Origin: JAGVPT01 sp035500675 | Lineage (GTDB): Bacteria > Bacteroidota > Ignavibacteria > UBA10030 > UBA8401 | Assembly: GCA_035500675.1 (NCBI GenBank) | Contig: DATJXA010000088.1 | Span: 1-41,979, forward strand | DNA length: 41,979 bases | Direction: 5' to 3' | In this document: piece after piece, positions 8,090 to 16,955 of the stretch | Numbering within the stretch: the first letter of the stretch is position 1 | How the letters are laid out: each line of letters begins with the position of its first letter | The notes under the pieces: model-generated | Told to the model about the DNA's origin: nothing | Databases searched by the model: none | What the model saw: the letters and a program-made list of their open reading frames with translations, nothing else | Position numbers and translations under genes: made by a program

Positions 8090-9453
8090 TAAAGTTGTGA
8101 GCGCAGCCGTCGAGGGACGAATCGTTTCCACCAATCGAACCGGAGTTCGACGTTTTCCCTGGCGATGCGGAACGTGAGAAAAATACCGAAAGCCCCGATG
8201 ACAATATTGGCGATCCACATGCCAAGCCACGGCTGGATGAACTCCCTGTCCGCCAGCTTCTCTCCGCCGATGAGCGACGCCCAGTACAACAGGAAGAAGC
8301 CGAGGCTCATCGATGCGGCGACGCCGAAGCCGCCCCTTTTCGACATGACGCCGAGAGGCGCACCGACGAGGACAAAGACGAAACAGGCGAGAGGGATCGA
8401 ATATTTTTTGTGGATCTCGACCCAGTATTGGCGGATCATCCGGTCGAGCGCGTTGTGATTGGCAATCTCTCCATCCAGCGCGTTCCGCATCATCATCAAT
8501 TGGCTGTTGATATTCGTGAACGGCTCGATGGCCCGCCATGCAGCGCGCGAATCGGATTTAGGCGCGATCGAGCCCTCGAAAACTTTTTGCTGAAGGCCGT
8601 CGGAAATGGCATCGATGCGCTTGTTGGAGGCATTCTCCAGGACTCCGAGACTGTCTACGATATAGAGCATTTCACCCGCGCTCAACTCGCGGTCTCCGCG
8701 GCTGAAGGCGTTTTCCGACGAGCGCTCGAAGTCGAACCCCTCGGCGGGCGTCGTGAGAACCTGATGAGCAAATTGAATGATGCGGTACGATTTATAGTCG
8801 GTAGTGCTGAGTTCATGGATCTCTCCATCGAACAGGTCCATGATGAGGAGGCGGTAATCTTTTGAGAAAGAAAGGGTCCCTCGTTTGGCCGTAATGACAA
8901 CACTTTTCAACGGGTTCGTATGATCGTAGATGATCACTCCTTCAAGATTGTTCGATTCGGCAAAAGTTTTTCGAACGAGCATGCTGTACCCCGGGATGTC
9001 CTGAGAAAAAAGTCCCGGAACGAGAGTGAACGTCGGTTTCTTCCGGCGAATATCGATCGTCAAGGTTTTCAACCGGTGATTCGCTTCGGGCAGCACTTTG
9101 TTGTCAAATTCTACCATAAGATACGTGATAATGCTCGCCGCGATAAGTACGGGGAACATCATACGGTAGAGACTGAAGCCGCTCGCCTTCAATGCTGTGA
9201 TCTCGCTGCTCGCAGAGAGTCCGCCGAAGGCCATCAGCGTGGCGACGAGCACAGCCATCGGAACTGCAAGGACGACGATCCAAGCCAGATTCAACATCAT
9301 CAGTTCTATGATGACGGCGCCAGAGAGTCCTTTGCCCGCAAGCTGGTCCATGAATTTCATCATGAACTGCAGGACAAAAAGGAACATGAGGACGAAGAAA
9401 GATCCGATGAAGGGGGCGATATGAGCTCGGAGAATATGCCGGAAGACGATCAT
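8089..9453 (-). CDS. lptF: LptF-like LPS export permease (LptF/LptG family)
   Basis: This is a 454-residue member of the YjgP/YjgQ family, upstream partner of lptG. The start MIVFRHILRAHIAPFIGSFF fits the family. Transmembrane helices lie at about residues 13-35, 50-75 and 100-120, and three more near the C-terminus (SIPLACFVFVLVGAPLGVM, MSLGFFLLYWASLIGG, IANIVIGAFGIFLTF). SSEITALKASGFSLYRMM is the conserved cytoplasmic coupling segment. It is longer than lptG because the periplasmic domain has an insertion (about residues 260-320). The two genes form a minus-strand pair divergent from sprA. A promoter candidate (TTGGAA-N17-TATATT) places the transcript start almost on the ATG. The LptF/LptG labels rest on order and N-terminal sequence and could be swapped. 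Confidence 0.88.
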   Translation of the reverse strand: MIVFRHILRAHIAPFIGSFFVLMFLFVLQFMMKFMDQLAGKGLSGAVIIELMMLNLAWIVVLAVPMAVLVATLMAFGGLSASSEITALKASGFSLYRMMFPVLIAASIITYLMVEFDNKVLPEANHRLKTLTIDIRRKKPTFTLVPGLFSQDIPGYSMLVRKTFAESNNLEGVIIYDHTNPLKSVVITAKRGTLSFSKDYRLLIMDLFDGEIHELSTTDYKSYRIIQFAHQVLTTPAEGFDFERSSENAFSRGDRELSAGEMLYIVDSLGVLENASNKRIDAISDGLQQKVFEGSIAPKSDSRAAWRAIEPFTNINSQLMMMRNALDGEIANHNALDRMIRQYWVEIHKKYSIPLACFVFVLVGAPLGVMSKRGGFGVAASMSLGFFLLYWASLIGGEKLADREFIQPWLGMWIANIVIGAFGIFLTFRIARENVELRFDWWKRFVPRRLRSQL

Positions 9454-9458
9454 AATGC

Positions 9459-9487
9459 AATATACGAACTGCGCCCGCTTTTTCCAA
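9459..9487 (-). promoter_or_regulatory. Promoter candidate for lptFG
   Basis: Read on the minus strand, TTGGAA (9487-9482) and TATATT (9464-9459) are separated by exactly 17 bases. The expected start of transcription falls at or next to the lptF ATG (9453), so the mRNA could be leaderless. The rest of the 229-base divergent gap (9454-9682) shows no gene. A weak plus-strand candidate for sprA, TTGCAA 9511 N17 TACTTT 9534, is the best I see there. Confidence 0.35.
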
Positions 9488-9682
9488 CGGACGGATTACC
9501 CCGCACTCGGTTGCAATTCTTTGCTGTTTTTTCTACTTTATGTTACCACTCATAGGTGTCCCATCACATAATGGAGTACAGTCAGCAGATATTTGTTACC
9601 TGATCAATAAACGCACGCGATAAGCATGTCGCATTGTCGTGTGTAAGAACGTGAAGGCAAACTGACTGTCTCTATTTCGGTA

Positions 9683-12600
9683 GTGATTCCAACTATTACG
9701 CCCATATTCCACACTCTGAATTCCTTGTTCAGGAAACGAGAGGTATTCTTTGCTTTTGCGCTTCTCTCGATTCCTGCCGTCGTTTTCCTTTGCGGCTCTT
9801 CATCTCCATCGGCGCGCACAATTCCCGATGGACTCGACCCTCACTCCGGCGGGTCTGAGCCTCCGATAAGCTTTACGAGCGATTCGGCCGATCACTCGCG
9901 TTCATCCCACCCAGAACTGTCTACGCCTACCGACACGTCAAAGGCAAATTTTTTGTCGGCAGACACATCGAATACAAAAGACACGTTGAAATTTCTCTCA
10001 AAAGAAGTGAGAGACTCTCTGGCACGAGCCGATTCGATCCGGAGAATTCCGCGCGATTCGGTCGCCCGGGTTGCTCAATTCCTTTACCACCGCACCGATT
10101 CCCTTGTTGTGCCTCTTTTTGATGAAGAGACATATTCGATGTTCGCTCAGCCCCCGTCGCTCATCATTCGCAGCGTCATGATCGATTCGACAGGACAATA
10201 TGTGATCGTGCGCGAAACCGTGAACGGCCAGGACATCAAAATTCCGCAAAAAGTACCTCTTGATGAATACATCAGGATGCGGTATCGATATGAGTTCAAC
10301 AGGAAACTCGAGGACGCGATCTATAAATACGATATCGGGAAGAAGAAGAACGACCTCAGCGACCTGCTCGGGTCGTTCACGAACATCGACATCCCTATTC
10401 CTGCAAACCCTGTCTTCAGCATCTTTGGGCCGCCCAGGATCAACCTCCATATTTCCGGAGCCGTCGATATCCATGCCGCATTCAGAAACACGACCACCGA
10501 CCAGGTTACGCTTTCCGCCCTCGGCAATACGGTGAACGAACCAGACTTTTCTCAGGAAGTGCAGATCAACGTCAGCGGGACGATCGGAGACAAGCTCAAC
10601 ATCCTGGCCGATTGGAACACGCAGCGAACGTTCGAATACGAGAACCAACTCAAAATAAAATATACGGGATACGACGACGAGATCGTCCAAAGCGTCGAAG
10701 CGGGCAACGTTTCGCTCGCCACCAATTCCACGTTTATCTCGCCGAGTGCCGCGCTGTTCGGAATCAAATCGGCCTTCCAGTTTGGGCCGCTGACATTGAC
10801 GGCCATTGCTTCGCAAAAGAAAGGACAGATTCAGCAAAAGAATATCACGGGCGGCAGCTCGCAGACGAGTTTTACGATTCACGCGTACCAGTATAATACC
10901 GACCATTATTTTGTCGACACCAGCTATATCCCGCTCTTTGAGCAATTCTATACGACACATCAAGGGGACGGGAGCAAAGAAATAGTCAGTTGCGAAGTAT
11001 GGGTGACCAACACGGTCCTCGCCAACCCGAATGCGCGGCAGGGCGTCGCGTTCATCAACCTTTCGGCCGACTCATCTAAATATGCCGCGTTGCGCAATAT
11101 CGATTCGACAAAAATCATTCCGGGACAGTCGGAGTCGGGGCTGTGGCAAATGCTGGAAAGCGGAAAAGATTACACGTTTCAGCCCTATGCCGGGTACATA
11201 ACGTTGAACAGGTCTCTCCAGCCAGATCAAGCCATTGCGATGGCCTATCGCGTGCAGAATGGCCCCGGTTCCGCCGATGACTCGATCTATGGTACATTTA
11301 CCGGAACCGGGCTGAAAGACAGCGTTCTGGTCTTGAAGCTTATCAAACCTAAAACCCTTCTCCCTCAGTACAAACAAGCGTGGCGGTTACTGCTGAAGAA
11401 TATCTATTCCCTCGGCGGGCAGAATATTAGTAAAAATGGTTTTGCGCTTCACATCTATTACACGCTTCCGGGAAAGGATCCTGTTGATGAAATAGGAGGG
11501 GTCAAGCTTCTTCAATTGCTCGGCTTCGACAACCTCAAGGACGATAACTCCCCCGGATCGGATAATAATTTCGATTACAATCCCCCTTATACCGTCGACG
11601 AAGCACGCGGGGAGATCATTTTTCCGAGCGTAGAACCATTCCTTGGCGTGAGGACAGATCCGGAACGCGGTCCGCTTCAAGGAGGACTCAAAAGAGCGTT
11701 CGACGCATATAAAGTTACCGTTCCGGTAGATTCGTTCAGCTATGGCGATGTCTACGACACGACCATGTACGGCGCGCAGAATAATAGTCTCCGCGATCGC
11801 TTCACTATCGTTGGGCAAACAACGGCGGGGAGTACAAATACGATCAACCTTGGGTTCAATATCGTCGAGAACAGCGTTCAGGTTCTGCTCAACGGAATTC
11901 CGTTAACGGTGAACGTCGATTACACCGTCGATTATATTGTCGGTCAAGTGATCATTAAGAATCCGGCGGCCCTTGTGCCGGGGGCGAATCTTCAGGTCAA
12001 GTATGAACAGAACGATTTGTTCCAGCTCGCCTCCAAAACGCTCACCGGCGCGCGGGGAGAGTTAAAATTGTCCGACCGGTCTTCGCTCGGCTTTACAGTG
12101 ATGAACCTCAACCAACAGACGTTGAGCGAAAAAGTTCGCCTTAATGAAGAACCGAGCAACAACACGATTTACGGTTTTGACGGCCAGACCGGAGGCAACC
12201 TCGATTTCGTCACAAAAGCGATCGATGCATTGCCTCTGATCTCGACGAAAGCTCCTTCGGATTTTACACTTCACGGCGAGGTAGCGGAGATGTCTCCGGA
12301 CCCGAATACGGCGAAGAGCACCATCGGCATCGACAACGGTCAGGGGATCGCGTACGTCGACGATTTTGAAGGAGCTAACAAAACGATTCCGTTCGGCGTG
12401 AGTTACGGTTCGTGGCATGATATGAGCGTTCCGGCATACTTGGAAGGGGTAGATCCAAGCCCGGATAATCTCGGCGCTGTCACCGATTCGGCAAAAATGA
12501 CGATGAAGGCAAAGGCATATTGGTATACGATACCGAACAGCGAGCCCGTGACGAATATCTGGCCCAACAGATCTGTCGCGCGGGGAGAAGAGTACGCCTC

Positions 12601-15600
12601 GATCTTCCATGTTGATTTCAATCCAAAGGGGCGAGGCGAATATAATTTCTCGCCTAACCTTCGGAAGACGCTTGGAATCCAAGACGGCACGGAGTACCAC
12701 AATTGGGGCGGCATGCAGCGGACCCTTTCTTCGGGCATCGTGGATTTGATCCAGGAGAACGTCAACTTCATCGAGGTGTGGTTGAAAATTGCACCGGGGT
12801 CGGTGATCGACACCGTCAACAATAAAGTTTTCATCGACCTCGGCGCTATCAGCGAAGACGTTATTCCGGGGGACGCCGCCAGCCGCAGCGGTCAGATTCA
12901 TACTGAAGACAATCTTCTCGCTCCGACGGGCGCCGCGAGCAAAGACAAAGACACAGGGTTGGACCGTTTATTTGACGATCAGGAAAGGCAAATTTACGGT
13001 CCCTTTATTCAGGCTAATGCGACGGACTTCCCGGATATCGCTACAGACCCCGCGGGGGACGACTACGCGGCTCCTTCCGGAGCAGATTACAGTCATATCA
13101 ACGGCACGGAAAATAACTTGGGGTCTGAGACCGGATTGTATCCGGACACCGACGATCTCAATCGCAACAACGTTCTGGATAAGACGAACAGCTATTTTGA
13201 GTATGAATTAGACCTTGATACGACTGCGAGCAACCCTCAGCGAGTCGGCGGCGGCGCGCATGGATGGTACCAATACAGGATCCCATTGATCGCATGGAAG
13301 AACAAAGTTGGGACGCCGGACCTTTCGCTCATCGAATATGCGCGCATGTGGTTCACAGGGTTTAGCAGCGAAGTGCATCTCGAGATCGCCGATTTCAACC
13401 TTGTCGGCAACCAATGGGAAGAGCTGATTAAAAACGACAGCACGTTCACTCTTTCGGTCGAGAATCTCGAGGACAACCCCGATTACATCAGCCCGCCCGG
13501 AGTTTCCCGCGCGCGCGACCTGACGAAGCCGGACGAAAACGTGTATGAGAATGAACAATCTCTTGTAATGCAAGTGCGGCATCTTCATCCGGGCGACAGC
13601 AGGCAGGCGATCAAACGTTTCACCGCCGCGCCGCTCGACGTGTTCAGTTACAGAGAATTGAAGATGTTCGTCCGGGGCGACCCGAATTTCTCTACGGACC
13701 CGAATGCGCCAAGCGCGAAGATTTTTCTGCGGATGGGATCCGACAGTCTGAACTATTATGAATACCGGGAGCCCATCTTGCCTTCTGCGCGAATTCCGTA
13801 CCCAAAAGCCGGGGACGAGGCGGCGGTCTGGAGTCCAGAGAATAATATCGACATCAACTTTGCGGACCTCACGGCCATTAAAGAACTACGGGATTCTTCG
13901 AACGTGCTCGTTACCAATCCAGCTCCGGGGGGACCGCCTGGGTCAACCTACTCCGTGCTGGGCAATCCAACGTTGACCAATATCCAGTACATTTCAATCG
14001 GCGTTGAAAATCCAACAAAAGACAAAACGATTGATTCGGCAAATGTATGGGTGAACGAACTTCGATTGTGTAACGTCGACGACACCAAAGGATGGGCGTA
14101 CAACATTTCTACGTCGTTGAAGCTTGCAGACTTTGGCGCGGTCGCTTTTTCGTACTCTGAAGTCGATCCCTATTTCCATCAATTGGAAGACCGGTTTGGC
14201 AGCAGAACAACGACGACGAATTGGACGCTCTCTTCAAACTTCGCTTTGGAGCGTTTTTTCCCGGCTCAATGGACGGGAACGCAATTGCCGTTCAGCTATA
14301 GCCATACGGAGGCGATCACCAAGCCGAAATATCTACCGAGTTCAGACATAGAAGTAACGAAAGCAGCTCAGCTTCAAGGGAACCTTGTTGCTCAAGAGAC
14401 GGGCTCCGCCCAAGCGGGAAATGCAGCGCAGGGAAAGATTGTCTTCGAATCGCAAAGCATTTCAACGACGGACACGTACGCAATGCCGAATTTCAAATTC
14501 AATATCCCGTCGCAGGAATGGATCCTGCGGGATTTCTTCGATAAACTGAATTACGGATTTTCTTACACGAAATCGCTGACGAGAACACCGACCGTGCAGT
14601 ATCAGAATTCATGGTCGTGGAATGCTCATCTCGGATATACGTATGCAACCGCGCCCGATAACTTTATCACTCCGTTTGGAGGGTTCTTCAATGTCCCCCT
14701 TCTTAAAGGGCTCAAAGATTTTCGCCTCTTCTACCCGATCCAAAATTTTAGCACGACGTTCGATGCGACGCGAGCGCAGACACATCAGCTCATGCGGGGT
14801 CAAGATGAGGAGAGCCCGCCGTCCCGGACACTTTCTGCCCAACGATCGCTGTCTTTCAGCTGGAAGCTCACCGAAAATGGTTTTGTGAACCTCTCGGGCG
14901 ATTATTCGCTGAGCATCGCAAGCACTCTCGTCCACCTCGAGACCGATCAATTCAACCAGCAGCGGGGCTTTTCTTCGATCCTCGCAGATCTGTTCAATCA
15001 AGACCAGCTCATTACTTTTGGTTACGACAACTCGTACAGCCAATCGATCAACGTCAACACTCGCCCGCACCTGCCCGATGTGTTCGACCTCAACAAATAC
15101 TTTACGCTGGGAGCGCACTACAGCGTTTCGTACAGATGGCAGAACAATCTTCAGCTCGGCGACTTAGGCAAGGGGACGAGTTGGGGCAATAGCATTTCGC
15201 TATCGAGCGATATCAGCTTGAAGCAATTTTCCGATTCGTGGTTCCCCGCAAAGTCCGTTAAAGAAGAAACGCCCGAAAGGACCTCCTCGCACCGCGTCGG
15301 AAGAGGGCGCGGGCATGAAGACGACCCCGACCTTCAGGACATCCTCGCTCCTTCCGTTCCTCGTCCCAGCGTTCCTCAACCATCGGGACATGACACTACC
15401 ATTGTCCGAGACACATTGAAGACTGTAGATACATCGGCTGTTGCGCCTCTTGGAAAAAAAAGGGGGAAATTTGTTTTTCCGAAAATAAATTTCGCCGACC
15501 TTGCGCAATACTTCATCAAAATTCCGTTTCTGGACTACGATAAAGTGAACGTGACTTTTTCGCAGAACGACAATGCGACCAATTCCGGCGTTCCCGGCAG

Positions 15601-16816
15601 GCCGGGATTTGCGAATTTATTCGGGCGGCTTCCATTTGAACCCGCCGACCCGAGTTTCGGCGCTTCGAGAGCGTATCAGTTCGGGCTTGTCTCAGACCCA
15701 ACGTCCAATATCACGGGGGTTCACACCCAAAGCGCATTTCCGTTTATCGGCTTTACGACGGACCACGGATCCCGCGCAGCCAGCGCACTTATCAACGACT
15801 CTTATACGCAAAATAATAAAATCACTTTGCGAACCTCGCGCGACCTTTGGGCTGGGGCGCACCTCGACCTCAACTGGGACGTCGGCTGGAACTACTCCCG
15901 CAACCAGACGCTTCAAACCGACTCCTTAGGACAATCGACGATTTACAGCACAGCCACGGGAGGGAGCATCGAACGGTCGTTCTTTACGCTGCCGCCGACG
16001 TTTATCTTCTCGGTCTTTAAAAGCGGCATCGGCCAAGTGAGCAAGGAGTATGGGAATCTCCAGCAGAACAATGACGGTCGGACAGACCAGGCGAAACTGG
16101 CCCAAGCGTTCGAAAACGGGTTCGAGACGTTGCCGATCTTCACCAAGCTGTTCGGAGATTTCTTCCCCCGCCTTAATTACGCCGTTCATTGGGACGGGCT
16201 TGAGCAACTGAGTATTTTTAAAAATATCGCTACGCATGTCAGTCTCGACCACGCGTATACTTCTTCCTACCAGACGACGTTTCATGAGGATCTCTCGGGC
16301 GGGGGAGAGATCACTGACGCCCAGCATATCGGTTATGGATTCTCTCCATTGCTTGGGATGAGCTTCACGTTCAAGGAATTCTTGAAAGGAAATATGAGCG
16401 CCACGCTGCGCTATTCAACGACAACGACATACGACTTGACCCCCTCGTCGAACAATATCGTTGAGAACGGCACTAAAGAAATTTCGATCTCGGGGACGTA
16501 CGGACGGACGGGTTTTGAAATCCCGTTCTTTGGCCTCTCGTTGTCGAACGATATCGACATCAGCATTTCGTTTTCGTATTCGGATAACGCGCTCGTGACC
16601 TACACGGGAACGTCGGACGGACTCGACAACGGCGTGCCCGGAGTAGGTTCCTCGCGCAGCGTCACGGAGCCGAGGATCCGTTACGTTCTGAGCTCGCGTG
16701 TAACGGCGTCGCTGTTTTATCGATATACAAAAGTGTCCCCTGACGCAGGAGGATCGACAATTCCCGGTTCGACGACGAATGAAGGAGGGTTGGACGTCCA
16801 CATTGCTATTCAATAA
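9683..16816 (+). CDS. sprA: SprA/Sov-type T9SS outer-membrane translocon
   Basis: The protein has 2377 residues, the usual size of SprA/Sov, the giant 36-strand barrel through which T9SS cargo crosses the outer membrane. The start is a GTG at 9683 with no clear Shine-Dalgarno; a TTG a little downstream, just before FRKREVFFAFALL, would give a more classical signal peptide. After the signal there is a Ser/Thr/Asp-rich linker (about residues 35-110). Long beta-rich repeats follow, with features seen in SprA: the YVDDFEGANKTIPFG segment, the LNLNQQTLSEK-like region near 800, and many alternating aromatic strands toward the C-terminus. Residues about 1860-1930 are a charged, Pro-rich low-complexity insertion, probably a loop. 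porX follows in the same direction. The assignment is firm at family level. Confidence 0.93.
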   Translation: MIPTITPIFHTLNSLFRKREVFFAFALLSIPAVVFLCGSSSPSARTIPDGLDPHSGGSEPPISFTSDSADHSRSSHPELSTPTDTSKANFLSADTSNTKDTLKFLSKEVRDSLARADSIRRIPRDSVARVAQFLYHRTDSLVVPLFDEETYSMFAQPPSLIIRSVMIDSTGQYVIVRETVNGQDIKIPQKVPLDEYIRMRYRYEFNRKLEDAIYKYDIGKKKNDLSDLLGSFTNIDIPIPANPVFSIFGPPRINLHISGAVDIHAAFRNTTTDQVTLSALGNTVNEPDFSQEVQINVSGTIGDKLNILADWNTQRTFEYENQLKIKYTGYDDEIVQSVEAGNVSLATNSTFISPSAALFGIKSAFQFGPLTLTAIASQKKGQIQQKNITGGSSQTSFTIHAYQYNTDHYFVDTSYIPLFEQFYTTHQGDGSKEIVSCEVWVTNTVLANPNARQGVAFINLSADSSKYAALRNIDSTKIIPGQSESGLWQMLESGKDYTFQPYAGYITLNRSLQPDQAIAMAYRVQNGPGSADDSIYGTFTGTGLKDSVLVLKLIKPKTLLPQYKQAWRLLLKNIYSLGGQNISKNGFALHIYYTLPGKDPVDEIGGVKLLQLLGFDNLKDDNSPGSDNNFDYNPPYTVDEARGEIIFPSVEPFLGVRTDPERGPLQGGLKRAFDAYKVTVPVDSFSYGDVYDTTMYGAQNNSLRDRFTIVGQTTAGSTNTINLGFNIVENSVQVLLNGIPLTVNVDYTVDYIVGQVIIKNPAALVPGANLQVKYEQNDLFQLASKTLTGARGELKLSDRSSLGFTVMNLNQQTLSEKVRLNEEPSNNTIYGFDGQTGGNLDFVTKAIDALPLISTKAPSDFTLHGEVAEMSPDPNTAKSTIGIDNGQGIAYVDDFEGANKTIPFGVSYGSWHDMSVPAYLEGVDPSPDNLGAVTDSAKMTMKAKAYWYTIPNSEPVTNIWPNRSVARGEEYASIFHVDFNPKGRGEYNFSPNLRKTLGIQDGTEYHNWGGMQRTLSSGIVDLIQENVNFIEVWLKIAPGSVIDTVNNKVFIDLGAISEDVIPGDAASRSGQIHTEDNLLAPTGAASKDKDTGLDRLFDDQERQIYGPFIQANATDFPDIATDPAGDDYAAPSGADYSHINGTENNLGSETGLYPDTDDLNRNNVLDKTNSYFEYELDLDTTASNPQRVGGGAHGWYQYRIPLIAWKNKVGTPDLSLIEYARMWFTGFSSEVHLEIADFNLVGNQWEELIKNDSTFTLSVENLEDNPDYISPPGVSRARDLTKPDENVYENEQSLVMQVRHLHPGDSRQAIKRFTAAPLDVFSYRELKMFVRGDPNFSTDPNAPSAKIFLRMGSDSLNYYEYREPILPSARIPYPKAGDEAAVWSPENNIDINFADLTAIKELRDSSNVLVTNPAPGGPPGSTYSVLGNPTLTNIQYISIGVENPTKDKTIDSANVWVNELRLCNVDDTKGWAYNISTSLKLADFGAVAFSYSEVDPYFHQLEDRFGSRTTTTNWTLSSNFALERFFPAQWTGTQLPFSYSHTEAITKPKYLPSSDIEVTKAAQLQGNLVAQETGSAQAGNAAQGKIVFESQSISTTDTYAMPNFKFNIPSQEWILRDFFDKLNYGFSYTKSLTRTPTVQYQNSWSWNAHLGYTYATAPDNFITPFGGFFNVPLLKGLKDFRLFYPIQNFSTTFDATRAQTHQLMRGQDEESPPSRTLSAQRSLSFSWKLTENGFVNLSGDYSLSIASTLVHLETDQFNQQRGFSSILADLFNQDQLITFGYDNSYSQSINVNTRPHLPDVFDLNKYFTLGAHYSVSYRWQNNLQLGDLGKGTSWGNSISLSSDISLKQFSDSWFPAKSVKEETPERTSSHRVGRGRGHEDDPDLQDILAPSVPRPSVPQPSGHDTTIVRDTLKTVDTSAVAPLGKKRGKFVFPKINFADLAQYFIKIPFLDYDKVNVTFSQNDNATNSGVPGRPGFANLFGRLPFEPADPSFGASRAYQFGLVSDPTSNITGVHTQSAFPFIGFTTDHGSRAASALINDSYTQNNKITLRTSRDLWAGAHLDLNWDVGWNYSRNQTLQTDSLGQSTIYSTATGGSIERSFFTLPPTFIFSVFKSGIGQVSKEYGNLQQNNDGRTDQAKLAQAFENGFETLPIFTKLFGDFFPRLNYAVHWDGLEQLSIFKNIATHVSLDHAYTSSYQTTFHEDLSGGGEITDAQHIGYGFSPLLGMSFTFKEFLKGNMSATLRYSTTTTYDLTPSSNNIVENGTKEISISGTYGRTGFEIPFFGLSLSNDIDISISFSYSDNALVTYTGTSDGLDNGVPGVGSSRSVTEPRIRYVLSSRVTASLFYRYTKVSPDAGGSTIPGSTTNEGGLDVHIAIQ

Positions 16817-16906
16817 TTTTTGTTGACGGAACCTGGCAGAGGCGCTGGAGGAATTATTTCGAGGGAACAGGCTTGACGAATAACGGCGGGCGTCCCGCTC
16901 CGCAAA

Positions 16907-16935
16907 TTGACTCTGCCGAGCCCAATTTGTATTTT
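16907..16935 (+). promoter_or_regulatory. Promoter candidate for porX
   Basis: TTGACT (16907-16912) and TATTTT (16930-16935) are separated by 17 bases. Transcription would begin near 16942, just ahead of the AAGGA ribosome site (16944-16948) and the porX ATG at 16956. This would let porX be expressed independently of sprA. Confidence 0.45.
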
Positions 16936-16955
16936 GAACCAATAAGGATTGCACA

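Noticed and set aside
9511..9539. Promoter for sprA (TTGCAA-N17-TACTTT)
   Set aside because: Spacing fits but both hexamers match poorly and the start would lie about 135 bases upstream of the GTG; mentioned only as the best candidate in the gap.
9998..10963. 321-codon minus-strand open frame (and others at 12062-12901 and 16415-17248)
   Set aside because: All lie opposite sprA or the start of porX and translate into Arg/Val/Ile-rich text without signal peptide or motif; they are shadows produced by codon bias.
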